Source: JBGOTP01 sp041476545
GTDB lineage: Bacteria > Acidobacteriota > Vicinamibacteria > Vicinamibacterales > CAVVIG01
Assembly (NCBI GenBank): GCA_041476545.1
Contig: JBGOTP010000265.1
Span: 1-7,462 of the forward strand
Length of the DNA stretch: 7,462 nucleotides
Reading direction: 5' to 3'
Shown here: one piece after another, positions 1-5,818 of the stretch
Position numbering within the stretch: the stretch's first letter is position 1
Layout of the letters: the number at the start of each line of letters is the position of its first letter
Translations under genes and position numbers: made by a program
The notes under the pieces: generated by a model
Told to the model about the DNA's origin: nothing
The model's input: only the letters and a program-made list of their open reading frames with translations
The model's database searches: none

Positions 1-2147
1 ATCCGGACGTCGTCGGCCTTGCGTGTCGCTTCGATGCTGAGCACGTAGTCGCCAGGCGCCAGGTCCGCGAGAGGCAGACGCGTGACGGACCGGTAGACGC
101 CGTCCGCTGCAGCGAAATCCGAGGCAGAGATGGAGTCCGTGTGCCGAATGACGGTGGCGGCGTGATCGTCCTTGACGATCACGGACAGGTTCACTTCGAG
201 CGCCGGTGTGCGATTGGCGTACACCTCCGCGAACGCGAGCAACTCGTCGCCGGCCTTGAACTGCCGCACGGCGGTGGGCAGAATCGAGAGAACCCCGGCG
301 AATAGCTTGCTGTCATTTCCGGTGGGCGTCGCGCCTTGTCGAGCGGACGCAATCACGAGCCCGCTCATGACGAGTTCTCCCTTTGAGAAGTCCGGTACGT
401 CGATGTCGTACCACACGCTGCCGCCCTTAGCGGATCCGGCAAGCACGACGGCCGCGCGAACCTGATACCGCCCGGCGCTCACGTCGTTCAGTTTCGAGAG
501 CACGCGAAAGCCCTGCCGCTTCAGTTGATCGGACGTCTCGCGGGTGAGTTGGAGGTCAATCCGGGTAGTTTCGGCGGCCGCCACGACGTTCCGCCGATCG
601 ACCGCGACGGTGGCAATCTCCAGGGCTCCGGTGAACTTGCCGTCCTGTTCCGTGACGTCGATATTGCCAGCCGGCGTTTCGACGATGACGGCAATCGATG
701 CTTTTCCGCTTTCACCGCGGAACGCGGCGGCGGTGGCCGTGAGAGCCAGGCCGTCCATGGGTAAGGGGCTGTTGAGCGCTTCGCGCAGTTCAGATGACGT
801 GCCTCGCGGGCCCGGCAGAGAGAGTGGCACAGGCGGCGCGCTGCCTTTGGCTTCGCGATAGCCGCTGCGCGCTAGCACTTTCAGGCCGCGCCCGTTGACT
901 TTGACACTGATGCTGCGGCTCTTGCCGTCGCGTCGCGTGTTCGTCGGGTAGTAGCCGAGGAGATAGTACGTACTGTGCTGACTGACGATGCGATTGAGGA
1001 CGGCTTGGAAATCGTTCTGGAACGAGACCGCGCCACCAGTCTCGTCCGCGATCGACCGCAGGCTCATGCGCGCGCGATCGACTTCGGCGCGAAAGCCTGT
1101 GTTGAGCGCGCGCCATGCGGCCGCGCCGGGGCCCACGCTGCTTCTGCCTTCCGCGGCAGGAGAGGGACCCGCGCCGCGCTCGCGTGCTTGGGCTGCAGCA
1201 ACTGCGGCTCCAGTAGCCGCCGCGTTGGAGCCGCCGAGCGCTGTCAGCTCGTCGAATGCATAGAGCCCCCGGGGATCGATGCCATAGATAGTGACATTCG
1301 CACGGGTGGCGGCCGCGATGGTCTGCTTCTCTTCATCGAGGACCACCGTCACATTGACATCGCTGGTCGAGTCGGTGTTGTAGTCGGTCCCTTCGCTCAG
1401 GAGCAGCAGCACCTTGCTGCGCCCTCGCATCCCGCCCATCCACGTCAGGACCTCCCGAACGGCACGAAGCGAGGAAGTGGCTTCGAAGTACCATTCCTGA
1501 CTATCCTGTGGATGCGTGCCATTGAATCTTTGGATGGCCTCTGACTCGAGCTTCCGTCCCACGAAGCCGTCGAGGGCCTTCACAAGCAACGTCTTGTTGC
1601 CCGTGAGCGTCTGGCTGATATCGGTTCGACCGCTCGTCGCGACGATGGCCGCGAGGTCGTGGGATCCGAGATCGCGCTGAATGAACGTCTTGACGATGTT
1701 GACTGTCTGCTGAGTACGCTGGGCATCGATCTGGCGATCGTCGAGCACGATGACGTAGACACGACTCTCCTCGGCGGTAAAGTGATTCGGCGAGACGTCG
1801 GGTTCGACACGCGGCGCGGTGGTTGTCGTGCGCATCGAGCTTGTCGAGGTCGTCGAACTTGTCGATTCCAGGGGGATGTCGATGGCGGAAAAGCTTTCGA
1901 TCGTCTGTTCCTGGCGATCTTCGAAGAGGTGGAAATCTTCCTTCTTCAGATCGCGGACCGGTTTGCCTTTGCCGTCTACGACGCGCGCATCCACTTCGAC
2001 GTACTCGACCCCTGTCCGGAACGTCGGAGTTTGAGCCTGAGTGGCGGCCCCGGCCTGGGCGCGCACGGTCGGGGAGTGGAGGGCCATTGCGGCGATCGAG
2101 ACGGCGACGGCGGCTAGAGCAGGACCGCCAGCACACACACGCTTCAT
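1..2147 (-). CDS. Secreted VWFA-related domain protein (acidobacterial TIGR03436 type), 3'-truncated by window edge
   Basis: One frame stays open from the ATG at 2147 to the left edge, giving 715 visible residues and no stop, so the C-terminus is outside the window. Residues 1-30 form a signal peptide (MKR, a hydrophobic core, then VRA before QAG), so the product is probably exported. Residues 43-90 hold the N-terminal motif of the family (VEVDARVVD, then LKKEDFHLFEDR). A Ser/Thr-rich linker follows (94-111), then a von Willebrand A-like domain from about 128 (VYVIVLDD) through LLLLSEGTDY (247-256) and VTIYGIDPRGLY (285-295). The family hallmark YYLLGYYPTN is at 394-403, with GLKVLARSGY at 421-430. 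The remainder is beta-rich with no motif I can name. The metal site is not canonical: the DxSxS position reads DDRQI. An Ala/Gly-rich insertion lies at 305-345. A good ribosome site (GAGAGG at 2156-2161) sits 8 bases before the ATG. The gene starts 22 bases after panE. Its ligand and role are unknown; homologues are abundant in Acidobacteriota. Confidence 0.9.
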   Translation of the reverse strand, partial: MKRVCAGGPALAAVAVSIAAMALHSPTVRAQAGAATQAQTPTFRTGVEYVEVDARVVDGKGKPVRDLKKEDFHLFEDRQEQTIESFSAIDIPLESTSSTTSTSSMRTTTTAPRVEPDVSPNHFTAEESRVYVIVLDDRQIDAQRTQQTVNIVKTFIQRDLGSHDLAAIVATSGRTDISQTLTGNKTLLVKALDGFVGRKLESEAIQRFNGTHPQDSQEWYFEATSSLRAVREVLTWMGGMRGRSKVLLLLSEGTDYNTDSTSDVNVTVVLDEEKQTIAAATRANVTIYGIDPRGLYAFDELTALGGSNAAATGAAVAAAQARERGAGPSPAAEGRSSVGPGAAAWRALNTGFRAEVDRARMSLRSIADETGGAVSFQNDFQAVLNRIVSQHSTYYLLGYYPTNTRRDGKSRSISVKVNGRGLKVLARSGYREAKGSAPPVPLSLPGPRGTSSELREALNSPLPMDGLALTATAAAFRGESGKASIAVIVETPAGNIDVTEQDGKFTGALEIATVAVDRRNVVAAAETTRIDLQLTRETSDQLKRQGFRVLSKLNDVSAGRYQVRAAVVLAGSAKGGSVWYDIDVPDFSKGELVMSGLVIASARQGATPTGNDSKLFAGVLSILPTAVRQFKAGDELLAFAEVYANRTPALEVNLSVIVKDDHAATVIRHTDSISASDFAAADGVYRSVTRLPLADLAPGDYVLSIEATRKADDVR

Positions 2148-2155
2148 GACCAGGC

Positions 2156-2161
2156 CCTCTC
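2156..2161 (-). promoter_or_regulatory. Shine-Dalgarno site of the VWA-domain gene
   Basis: Read on the minus strand this is GAGAGG, 8 bases before the ATG at 2147. It supports that start, which also places a complete signal peptide at the N-terminus. It lies inside the 22-base gap after the panE-like stop codon, so the gene can be translated independently on a shared transcript. Confidence 0.6.
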
Positions 2162-2169
2162 GGGAGACG

Positions 2170-3084
2170 TTACCGTCCGTGCGCATGAGGCCGCAGGAGC
2201 GTCACGATGAGGCGGTGCGTCGGCGTGTCGACGCCCACTTCGCCGCCAATTCTGACGACCGCGCCGCTCAGCCACGGCAGCTCGAGCGGACGGCCGCGTT
2301 CGAGATCCTCGAGCATGGACGACTTGGTGCCGGGCGGCAGCGCCTGCTGTGCGGCAATGATGTCATCAAACACCGTGTCCTTCAGGGTAATCTGCTTGCC
2401 GCGCGCCACGGCAATCGATTCGCGGAGGGCCGCCTGCAGCATCGCGAACAGATCCGGATCGGCCATGACCGGCCCTATCGGGCAGCGGGTCATCGCCGTC
2501 ATGCCGCTGAAGACCGTGAGCCGGCAGAACTTGGCCCAGATGTCGGTCATGATGCGATCGCTCAGCACGGCATCGATGCCGGCGGATTGCGCCGCTTCGA
2601 GCAGAGACTCGAGGAGCGGCGACGACTCGGCGTCGAGCGTGCCGAAGACGAGCCGATTCATCGCCGTATGCCGGATGAGGCCTGGCTCGGAGACGACCGC
2701 GGACACGTACGTCGTGCCGCCGGCGACATGCGCGGGGCCCACGCTACGCGTCAGCACGCTCACGCTATCAACGCCGTTCTGAAACGGCACGACGAGTGTC
2801 GTCGGTCCGATGAGCGGCGGCAGGAGCCGAAGCGCCGACTCCGTGTCGTAGAGCTTCACCGTGAAAAAGACGATGTCGACCGGCCCAACGGCCGCGGGAT
2901 CGTCGGTCGCGCTGACGAGCGGCAGGTGAAGATTCCCGAGCGGGCTGTCGATGCGCAGTCCCCGTTGCTGGAGCGCCGCCAGGTGCGCGCCGCGCGCGAG
3001 GAACGTGACGTCGACGCCGGCAGCCGCGAGCCGCCCGCCGAAGTAGCCGCCAACGCCGCCGCTGCCGAGAATCGCGATCCGCAA
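2170..3084 (-). CDS. panE: 2-dehydropantoate 2-reductase family protein (ketopantoate reductase-like), TTG start
   Basis: The 304-residue product is the usual length for ketopantoate reductases, which use NADPH to turn 2-dehydropantoate into pantoate for coenzyme A synthesis in the cytoplasm. The Rossmann motif GSGGVGGYFGG is at 7-17, with R31 and K77 at positions that bind NADPH phosphate in the E. coli enzyme, and FQNG at 101-104. The C-terminal domain has the expected catalytic lysine (K185 in DIWAKF), SSML at 255-258 and the family glutamate E268 in LELPWLSG. Positions that are asparagines after the catalytic lysine in E. coli PanE are L189 and S193 here, and the usual NG of the late motif is SG. 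The protein belongs to a divergent branch, and its substrate may differ. The start is TTG: it begins exactly at the first Rossmann strand, an in-frame TAA lies 27 bases upstream, and GGAG (3095-3098) precedes it by 10 bases. It is probably cotranscribed with the VWA gene. Confidence 0.82.
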   Translation of the reverse strand: MRIAILGSGGVGGYFGGRLAAAGVDVTFLARGAHLAALQQRGLRIDSPLGNLHLPLVSATDDPAAVGPVDIVFFTVKLYDTESALRLLPPLIGPTTLVVPFQNGVDSVSVLTRSVGPAHVAGGTTYVSAVVSEPGLIRHTAMNRLVFGTLDAESSPLLESLLEAAQSAGIDAVLSDRIMTDIWAKFCRLTVFSGMTAMTRCPIGPVMADPDLFAMLQAALRESIAVARGKQITLKDTVFDDIIAAQQALPPGTKSSMLEDLERGRPLELPWLSGAVVRIGGEVGVDTPTHRLIVTLLRPHAHGR

Positions 3085-3118
3085 GGCCAGTTCGCTCCGG
3101 GCGCGATGTTAGCACGTA

Positions 3119-3155
3119 CAATTTGACGGCCAGATTTGGGTATTGAGTCAAATTG
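3119..3155. repeat. Perfect 9-bp spaced palindrome upstream of the panE-like gene (possible operator)
   Basis: CAATTTGAC at 3119-3127 and its exact reverse complement GTCAAATTG at 3147-3155 are separated by 19 bases, so the half-sites are centred 28 bases apart. The element lies 35 bases upstream of the panE-like TTG and stands out as an AT-rich island in GC-rich DNA. The spacing could suit a dimeric regulator or two dimers, or a DNA or RNA hairpin. Each arm contains TTGAC, which resembles a -35 hexamer, but no good -10 follows at normal spacing on either strand. Its function is inferred from position only. Confidence 0.45.
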
Positions 3156-3427
3156 CTGATCCCGTGGATGAGGCGAGCGGTCGGGACAACTCGGGGCCGC
3201 GTCGCGATGAACTCGCGCGGAAAAACGCGTGCTCCGGCGGGCCTGTCGATGCCCGCGTCGATTCGGGTCATGCCACGGTCTGTGCCAGAACATTCGACCG
3301 CTCGGGCTATATGATGCGATCCGGGCGCCACTCACGATCGACGCGGCCCGGTGGCCTGCGCACGCGTTTTATCCCCTGTCGCCGATCGCACGACTTCCAC
3401 GCGTCGCGTCCCCGAGCCGTCCCGGCC

Positions 3428-3702
3428 GCTCACCTGCCCGTCGGAATCGCTCGTCGCGGCCAACCGTTGGAGGCAGCCCGTCGCCATCGCACGACACCGC
3501 GTCTGCAGCCTCCTCCCGCGACGGTCACGGTCGGACGTGCGATGACCGCTGGCGTTGTCCGGTTGCGATCCCGCGCAGATGACGGGCCCCGCGAGGAACC
3601 CGTTGACCGTCGCGAGATCGGAAGGGGACGAGGCGGAAGACGCGGTGTCCGGGCTGCCGACCGGTTGGCCGCGACGAGGGATCCCGGCGGGCAACAGTGA
3701 GC
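3428..3702. repeat. Large imperfect inverted repeat
   Basis: Three identical blocks occur in the same order on the left arm and, reverse-complemented, on the right arm. CTCGTCGCGGCCAACCG is at 3450-3466 and 3662-3678. GACACCGCGTCT is at 3493-3504 and 3638-3649. CGCGACGGTCA is at 3517-3527 and 3604-3614. GCTCAC at the outer edge (3428-3433) pairs with 3697-3702. Between the blocks the arms align with mismatches and small gaps, and about 76 bases remain as a loop. This looks like an old inverted duplication or a long structured element. It has no terminal target-site duplication that I can see and encodes no transposase. Confidence 0.6.
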
Positions 3703-3746
3703 CGCCCGACCCAGACTCACTCCCTACGCAGCTTTGAGACCCGGAT

Positions 3747-3774
3747 TTGAGACAACGCCGAGGACAGGTAGAAT
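3747..3774 (+). promoter_or_regulatory. Predicted sigma70-type promoter for the oxidoreductase-bshB1-bshA unit
   Basis: TTGAGA at 3747-3752 matches the -35 consensus at five of six positions, and TAGAAT at 3769-3774 matches the -10 consensus at five of six, with a 16-base spacer. Transcription would begin around 3781-3783, practically on the ATG at 3783. No convincing Shine-Dalgarno sequence precedes that ATG, so the mRNA may be leaderless. A second TTTGAGAC copy (3733-3740) lies 13 bases upstream of the one holding the -35 (3746-3753) and may be an activator site or coincidence. Confidence 0.45.
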
Positions 3775-3782
3775 CGCACTCA

Positions 3783-5081
3783 ATGACGAAGTCGACGAAG
3801 TCGCCAACACCCGCCCGCCGCGCAAAGTCGACCCAGTCGACAAAGTACGGCCAGTCGCCGTGGGTCGACGCGTTTCCGCAATCGCGCCGGCCTTCGTATC
3901 CCAGACATCGAGGACCGCTGAAGACCGACGTTGTCATCGTCGGTGGCGGACTGACGGGTTGTACGACCGCCTACCTGTGCGCGGTCGCAGGTGTGAAAGT
4001 GGCGCTTGTCGAAGCGGGTCAGGTTGGACAGGGTAGCAGTGGGTCGTCACTTGGCTGGATCGCCGACGATCCCGGCGTGGGCTTCCTGAACATCGAAAAG
4101 GCCGTCGGGCGGCGCGCGGCGCGCCACGTCTGGAAGTCGTGGCATCGCGCGGCGCTCGACTTCGGGTCGCTGCTGCGCCGGTTGAAGCTGAAGTGCGACT
4201 TGGAGCCGCACGGCAGCCTGTTCCTCGCATCTACGCCCGAGGAGATGGCCGCCCTGAAACGCGAACACAAGGCGCGGCGCGATGGCGGTCTCAACGCTGC
4301 GATCCTTCCTGCACGTGTCATTGCCGGAGAGGTGGCCATGACCCCCGCCGGCGCCATCAAGAGCCGGGACGGATTCACACTGGATCCCTACCGCGCCACG
4401 CTCGGGCTGGCCGCCGAAGCCGTGAAGCGCGGCGCGATGGTCTTCGAGCGATCCGCCGCGCGACGCATCACGTTCAGTCGCAAGTGGGTGGATGTGCACA
4501 CGGCGGGTGGCGTGATTCGCGCCGATCACGTCATCGTCGCGACCGGCATTCCGACGCCGCTCTTCAAGGCGCTCGTGCGCCACTTCTGGCTCAGGAGCGC
4601 CTTCCTCGCGCTGACCGCGCCGGTTCCCGCGAAGGTCCGCCATCAGCTTGGCGCGCGATCGGTCGTCGTGCGCGATTCGGCCGTGCCGGCTCACGTGATT
4701 CGCTGGCTGGACGACGAGCGATTGCTCGTGTCCGGTGCCGACGGCGAAACGCCTCCGGAACGCGTGCGGGAGAAGCTGCTCGAGAAGCTGGTCGTCCAGC
4801 GCACCGGTCAGCTGATGTACGAGCTCTCGACCATGTACCCCGACATCTCTGGCATTCTGCCCTCGCATGGATGGGAGGCGGCGTACGCGCGAACGGCGGA
4901 TGGCTTGCCGTACATCGGTCCGCATCGAAACTATCCCCGGCATCTCTTTGCGTTTGGCGACTCGAGCCCGAGCGTCACCAGTGCCTATCTGGCAGCGCGC
5001 ATGCTCCTGCGCCAGATTCTGGACGAGAGCGACCTGGCGGACGAAGCGTTGGGATTCAACCGGTACGGCCATGTCCGTTGA
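3783..5081 (+). CDS. FAD-dependent oxidoreductase, DAO family
   Basis: The 432-residue product is a probable cytoplasmic flavoenzyme of the D-amino-acid oxidase-like (DAO) fold. The dinucleotide motif VVIVGGGLTGC is at 50-60, with E77 at the end of the second strand where it would bind the FAD ribose. HVIVATG is at 249-255, and the C-terminal ADGLPYIGP at 372-380 is typical of the fold. FGDSSPSVTSAYLAARML follows at 391-408, where many relatives have a glycine-rich GGNG segment. No membrane segment or signal peptide is present. The SPWVDAFPQSR...YPRHRG lead-in (25-44) looks native. Residues 1-23 are Lys/Ser/Thr-rich, repeat-encoded and probably an added tail. ATG 3783 was chosen because a -10 like TAGAAT lies 8 bases upstream; an in-frame TTG at 3747 would start inside the -35. 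Relatives oxidise amines, amino acids or glycerol phosphate; the substrate here is unknown. Its stop overlaps the bshB1 start by 11 bases, so the two are probably translationally coupled. Confidence 0.85.
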   Translation: MTKSTKSPTPARRAKSTQSTKYGQSPWVDAFPQSRRPSYPRHRGPLKTDVVIVGGGLTGCTTAYLCAVAGVKVALVEAGQVGQGSSGSSLGWIADDPGVGFLNIEKAVGRRAARHVWKSWHRAALDFGSLLRRLKLKCDLEPHGSLFLASTPEEMAALKREHKARRDGGLNAAILPARVIAGEVAMTPAGAIKSRDGFTLDPYRATLGLAAEAVKRGAMVFERSAARRITFSRKWVDVHTAGGVIRADHVIVATGIPTPLFKALVRHFWLRSAFLALTAPVPAKVRHQLGARSVVVRDSAVPAHVIRWLDDERLLVSGADGETPPERVREKLLEKLVVQRTGQLMYELSTMYPDISGILPSHGWEAAYARTADGLPYIGPHRNYPRHLFAFGDSSPSVTSAYLAARMLLRQILDESDLADEALGFNRYGHVR

Positions 5082-5781
5082 CCTGCTGGTCTTCGGTCCG
5101 CATCCAGACGACCTCGAGATCGGCCTCGGCGGGACGATTGCGCGCCATGTGGCCGAAGGCCTTCGCGTCGGTCTGTGCGACCTGACGGCGGGCGAGATGG
5201 GCACCAACGGTACTGTCGAGGGACGGCTCGCCGAGGCGGAGGCCGCGCGCGAAGTGCTCGGCGCGCTCTGGCGGGAAAATCTACGTTTGCCCGATCGTCG
5301 CATCGGCAAGGATCCCGCGCATCTGGACCAGGCGGTCGCCTTCATCCGTCGTCAGCGCCCGCGCACGATTGCGGTGCCGTACTGGTCGGATCGTCATCCG
5401 GACCACATCGCCGCGAGCGAGTTACTGACCGAGGCGGCGTTCAATGCCGGGCTGCCTCGTTATCCGGCCGTGGGCGATCGGTGGAAGGTGGATTGGATTT
5501 GCTACTACTTTCTCAACGACAGCGGAACGCCGTCTTTCGTCGTCGATGTCTCCGACTACTACGAGCGCAAGCGCCAGGCGCTCGACTGTCATGCGAGCCA
5601 GTTTCAGCCCGGCCAGTGGACGGCGGACACGCGATTGAACTCGCCGGTGTTCCGTCAGCGTATCGAGAGCCGTGACGCGCAGTTTGGCGCCCTCGCCGGT
5701 GTGCGCTGGGCCGAAGGCGTCGTTGTCCGCGAGCCCGTGCTGAGGGCCAATCTCATGAAGCAGTTGACAGCCGACAGCTGA
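5071..5781 (+). CDS. bshB1: Bacillithiol biosynthesis deacetylase BshB1
   Basis: The 236-residue product is a zinc-dependent LmbE/PIG-L family deacetylase. BshB1 removes the acetyl group from GlcNAc-malate to give GlcN-malate, the second step of bacillithiol synthesis, in the cytoplasm. The hallmark HPDD is at 11-14, giving metal ligands H11 and D14 and catalytic base D13. The third ligand is H112 in DRHPDH (107-112). The BshB1-like segments DLTAGEMGTNGT (37-48), ENLRLPDRRIG (69-79) and YYFLND (145-150) favour BshB1 over MshB or other LmbE proteins. The length is normal. The ATG overlaps the end of the oxidoreductase gene and lacks a clear ribosome site, which fits translational coupling; an in-frame upstream start at 4867 would add a tail inside that gene and is rejected. 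The last six residues and the stop codon are encoded by a tandem heptamer array, so the original end may have been different. bshA follows 37 bases later. Confidence 0.92.
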   Translation: MSVDLLVFGPHPDDLEIGLGGTIARHVAEGLRVGLCDLTAGEMGTNGTVEGRLAEAEAAREVLGALWRENLRLPDRRIGKDPAHLDQAVAFIRRQRPRTIAVPYWSDRHPDHIAASELLTEAAFNAGLPRYPAVGDRWKVDWICYYFLNDSGTPSFVVDVSDYYERKRQALDCHASQFQPGQWTADTRLNSPVFRQRIESRDAQFGALAGVRWAEGVVVREPVLRANLMKQLTADS

Positions 5782-5810
5782 CAGCTGAGAGCCGAAAGCT
5801 GAGAGCTGAA
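5762..5810 (+). repeat. Seven tandem heptamers between bshB1 and bshA
   Basis: The 49 bases divide exactly into seven 7-base units of consensus AGCYGAN (AGTTGAC, AGCCGAC, AGCTGAC, AGCTGAG, AGCCGAA, AGCTGAG, AGCTGAA). The array begins inside the bshB1 coding sequence, supplies its TGA stop at 5779-5781 and ends 8 bases before the bshA ATG. Because 7 is not a multiple of 3, TGA recurs in all three forward frames, while the reverse strand stays open. Short heptameric tandem repeats are known in cyanobacteria, and I recall similar intergenic ones in Acidobacteriota. Confidence 0.85.
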
Positions 5811-5818
5811 TCAACACC

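Larger units (their letters stand above)
3085..3782. other. 698-base divergent intergenic region without a supported gene
   Basis: This stretch separates the leftward panE-like gene from the rightward oxidoreductase gene, so it should carry both promoters. Open frames cross it on both strands (the longest is 185 codons at 3143-3700). Their translations are Arg/Pro/Ser-rich without any domain, as expected by chance in GC-rich DNA. What can be seen: a spaced palindrome at 3119-3155, a large inverted repeat spanning about 3428-3702, a nearby direct-repeat fragment (TCGCC, optional G, ATCGCACGAC at 3379-3394 and 3481-3495), a tandem TTTGAGAC pair at 3733-3740 and 3746-3753, and a promoter-like element just before 3783. 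I see no tRNA cloverleaf or rRNA. Confidence 0.6.

Noticed and set aside
2041..3126. 361-codon forward frame opposite the panE-like gene
   Set aside because: Its sequence is Arg/Glu/His-rich and domain-free, and the opposite strand encodes a clear Rossmann enzyme with a good ribosome site.
3143..3700. 185-codon open frame in the divergent intergenic region
   Set aside because: The translation is Arg/Pro-rich without domains, there is no ribosome site, and overlapping frames on the other strand are equally long. It spans the inverted repeat, so its open frame reflects high GC content.
3747..3782. TTG at 3747 as the oxidoreductase start
   Set aside because: It would coincide with the predicted -35 element and add residues unlike the family; the ATG at 3783 fits better.
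4047..5345. 432-codon antisense frame opposite the oxidoreductase and bshB1
   Set aside because: It lies opposite two well-supported genes and has no recognisable motif; such shadows are common in GC-rich DNA.
4867..5781. Upstream in-frame ATG giving a 304-residue BshB1
   Set aside because: The extra 68 residues are out-of-frame readings of the oxidoreductase gene. The family starts just before the HPDD motif, matching the ATG at 5071.
5762..5810. CRISPR-like array
   Set aside because: Units are 7 bases with no spacers; this is a simple tandem repeat.
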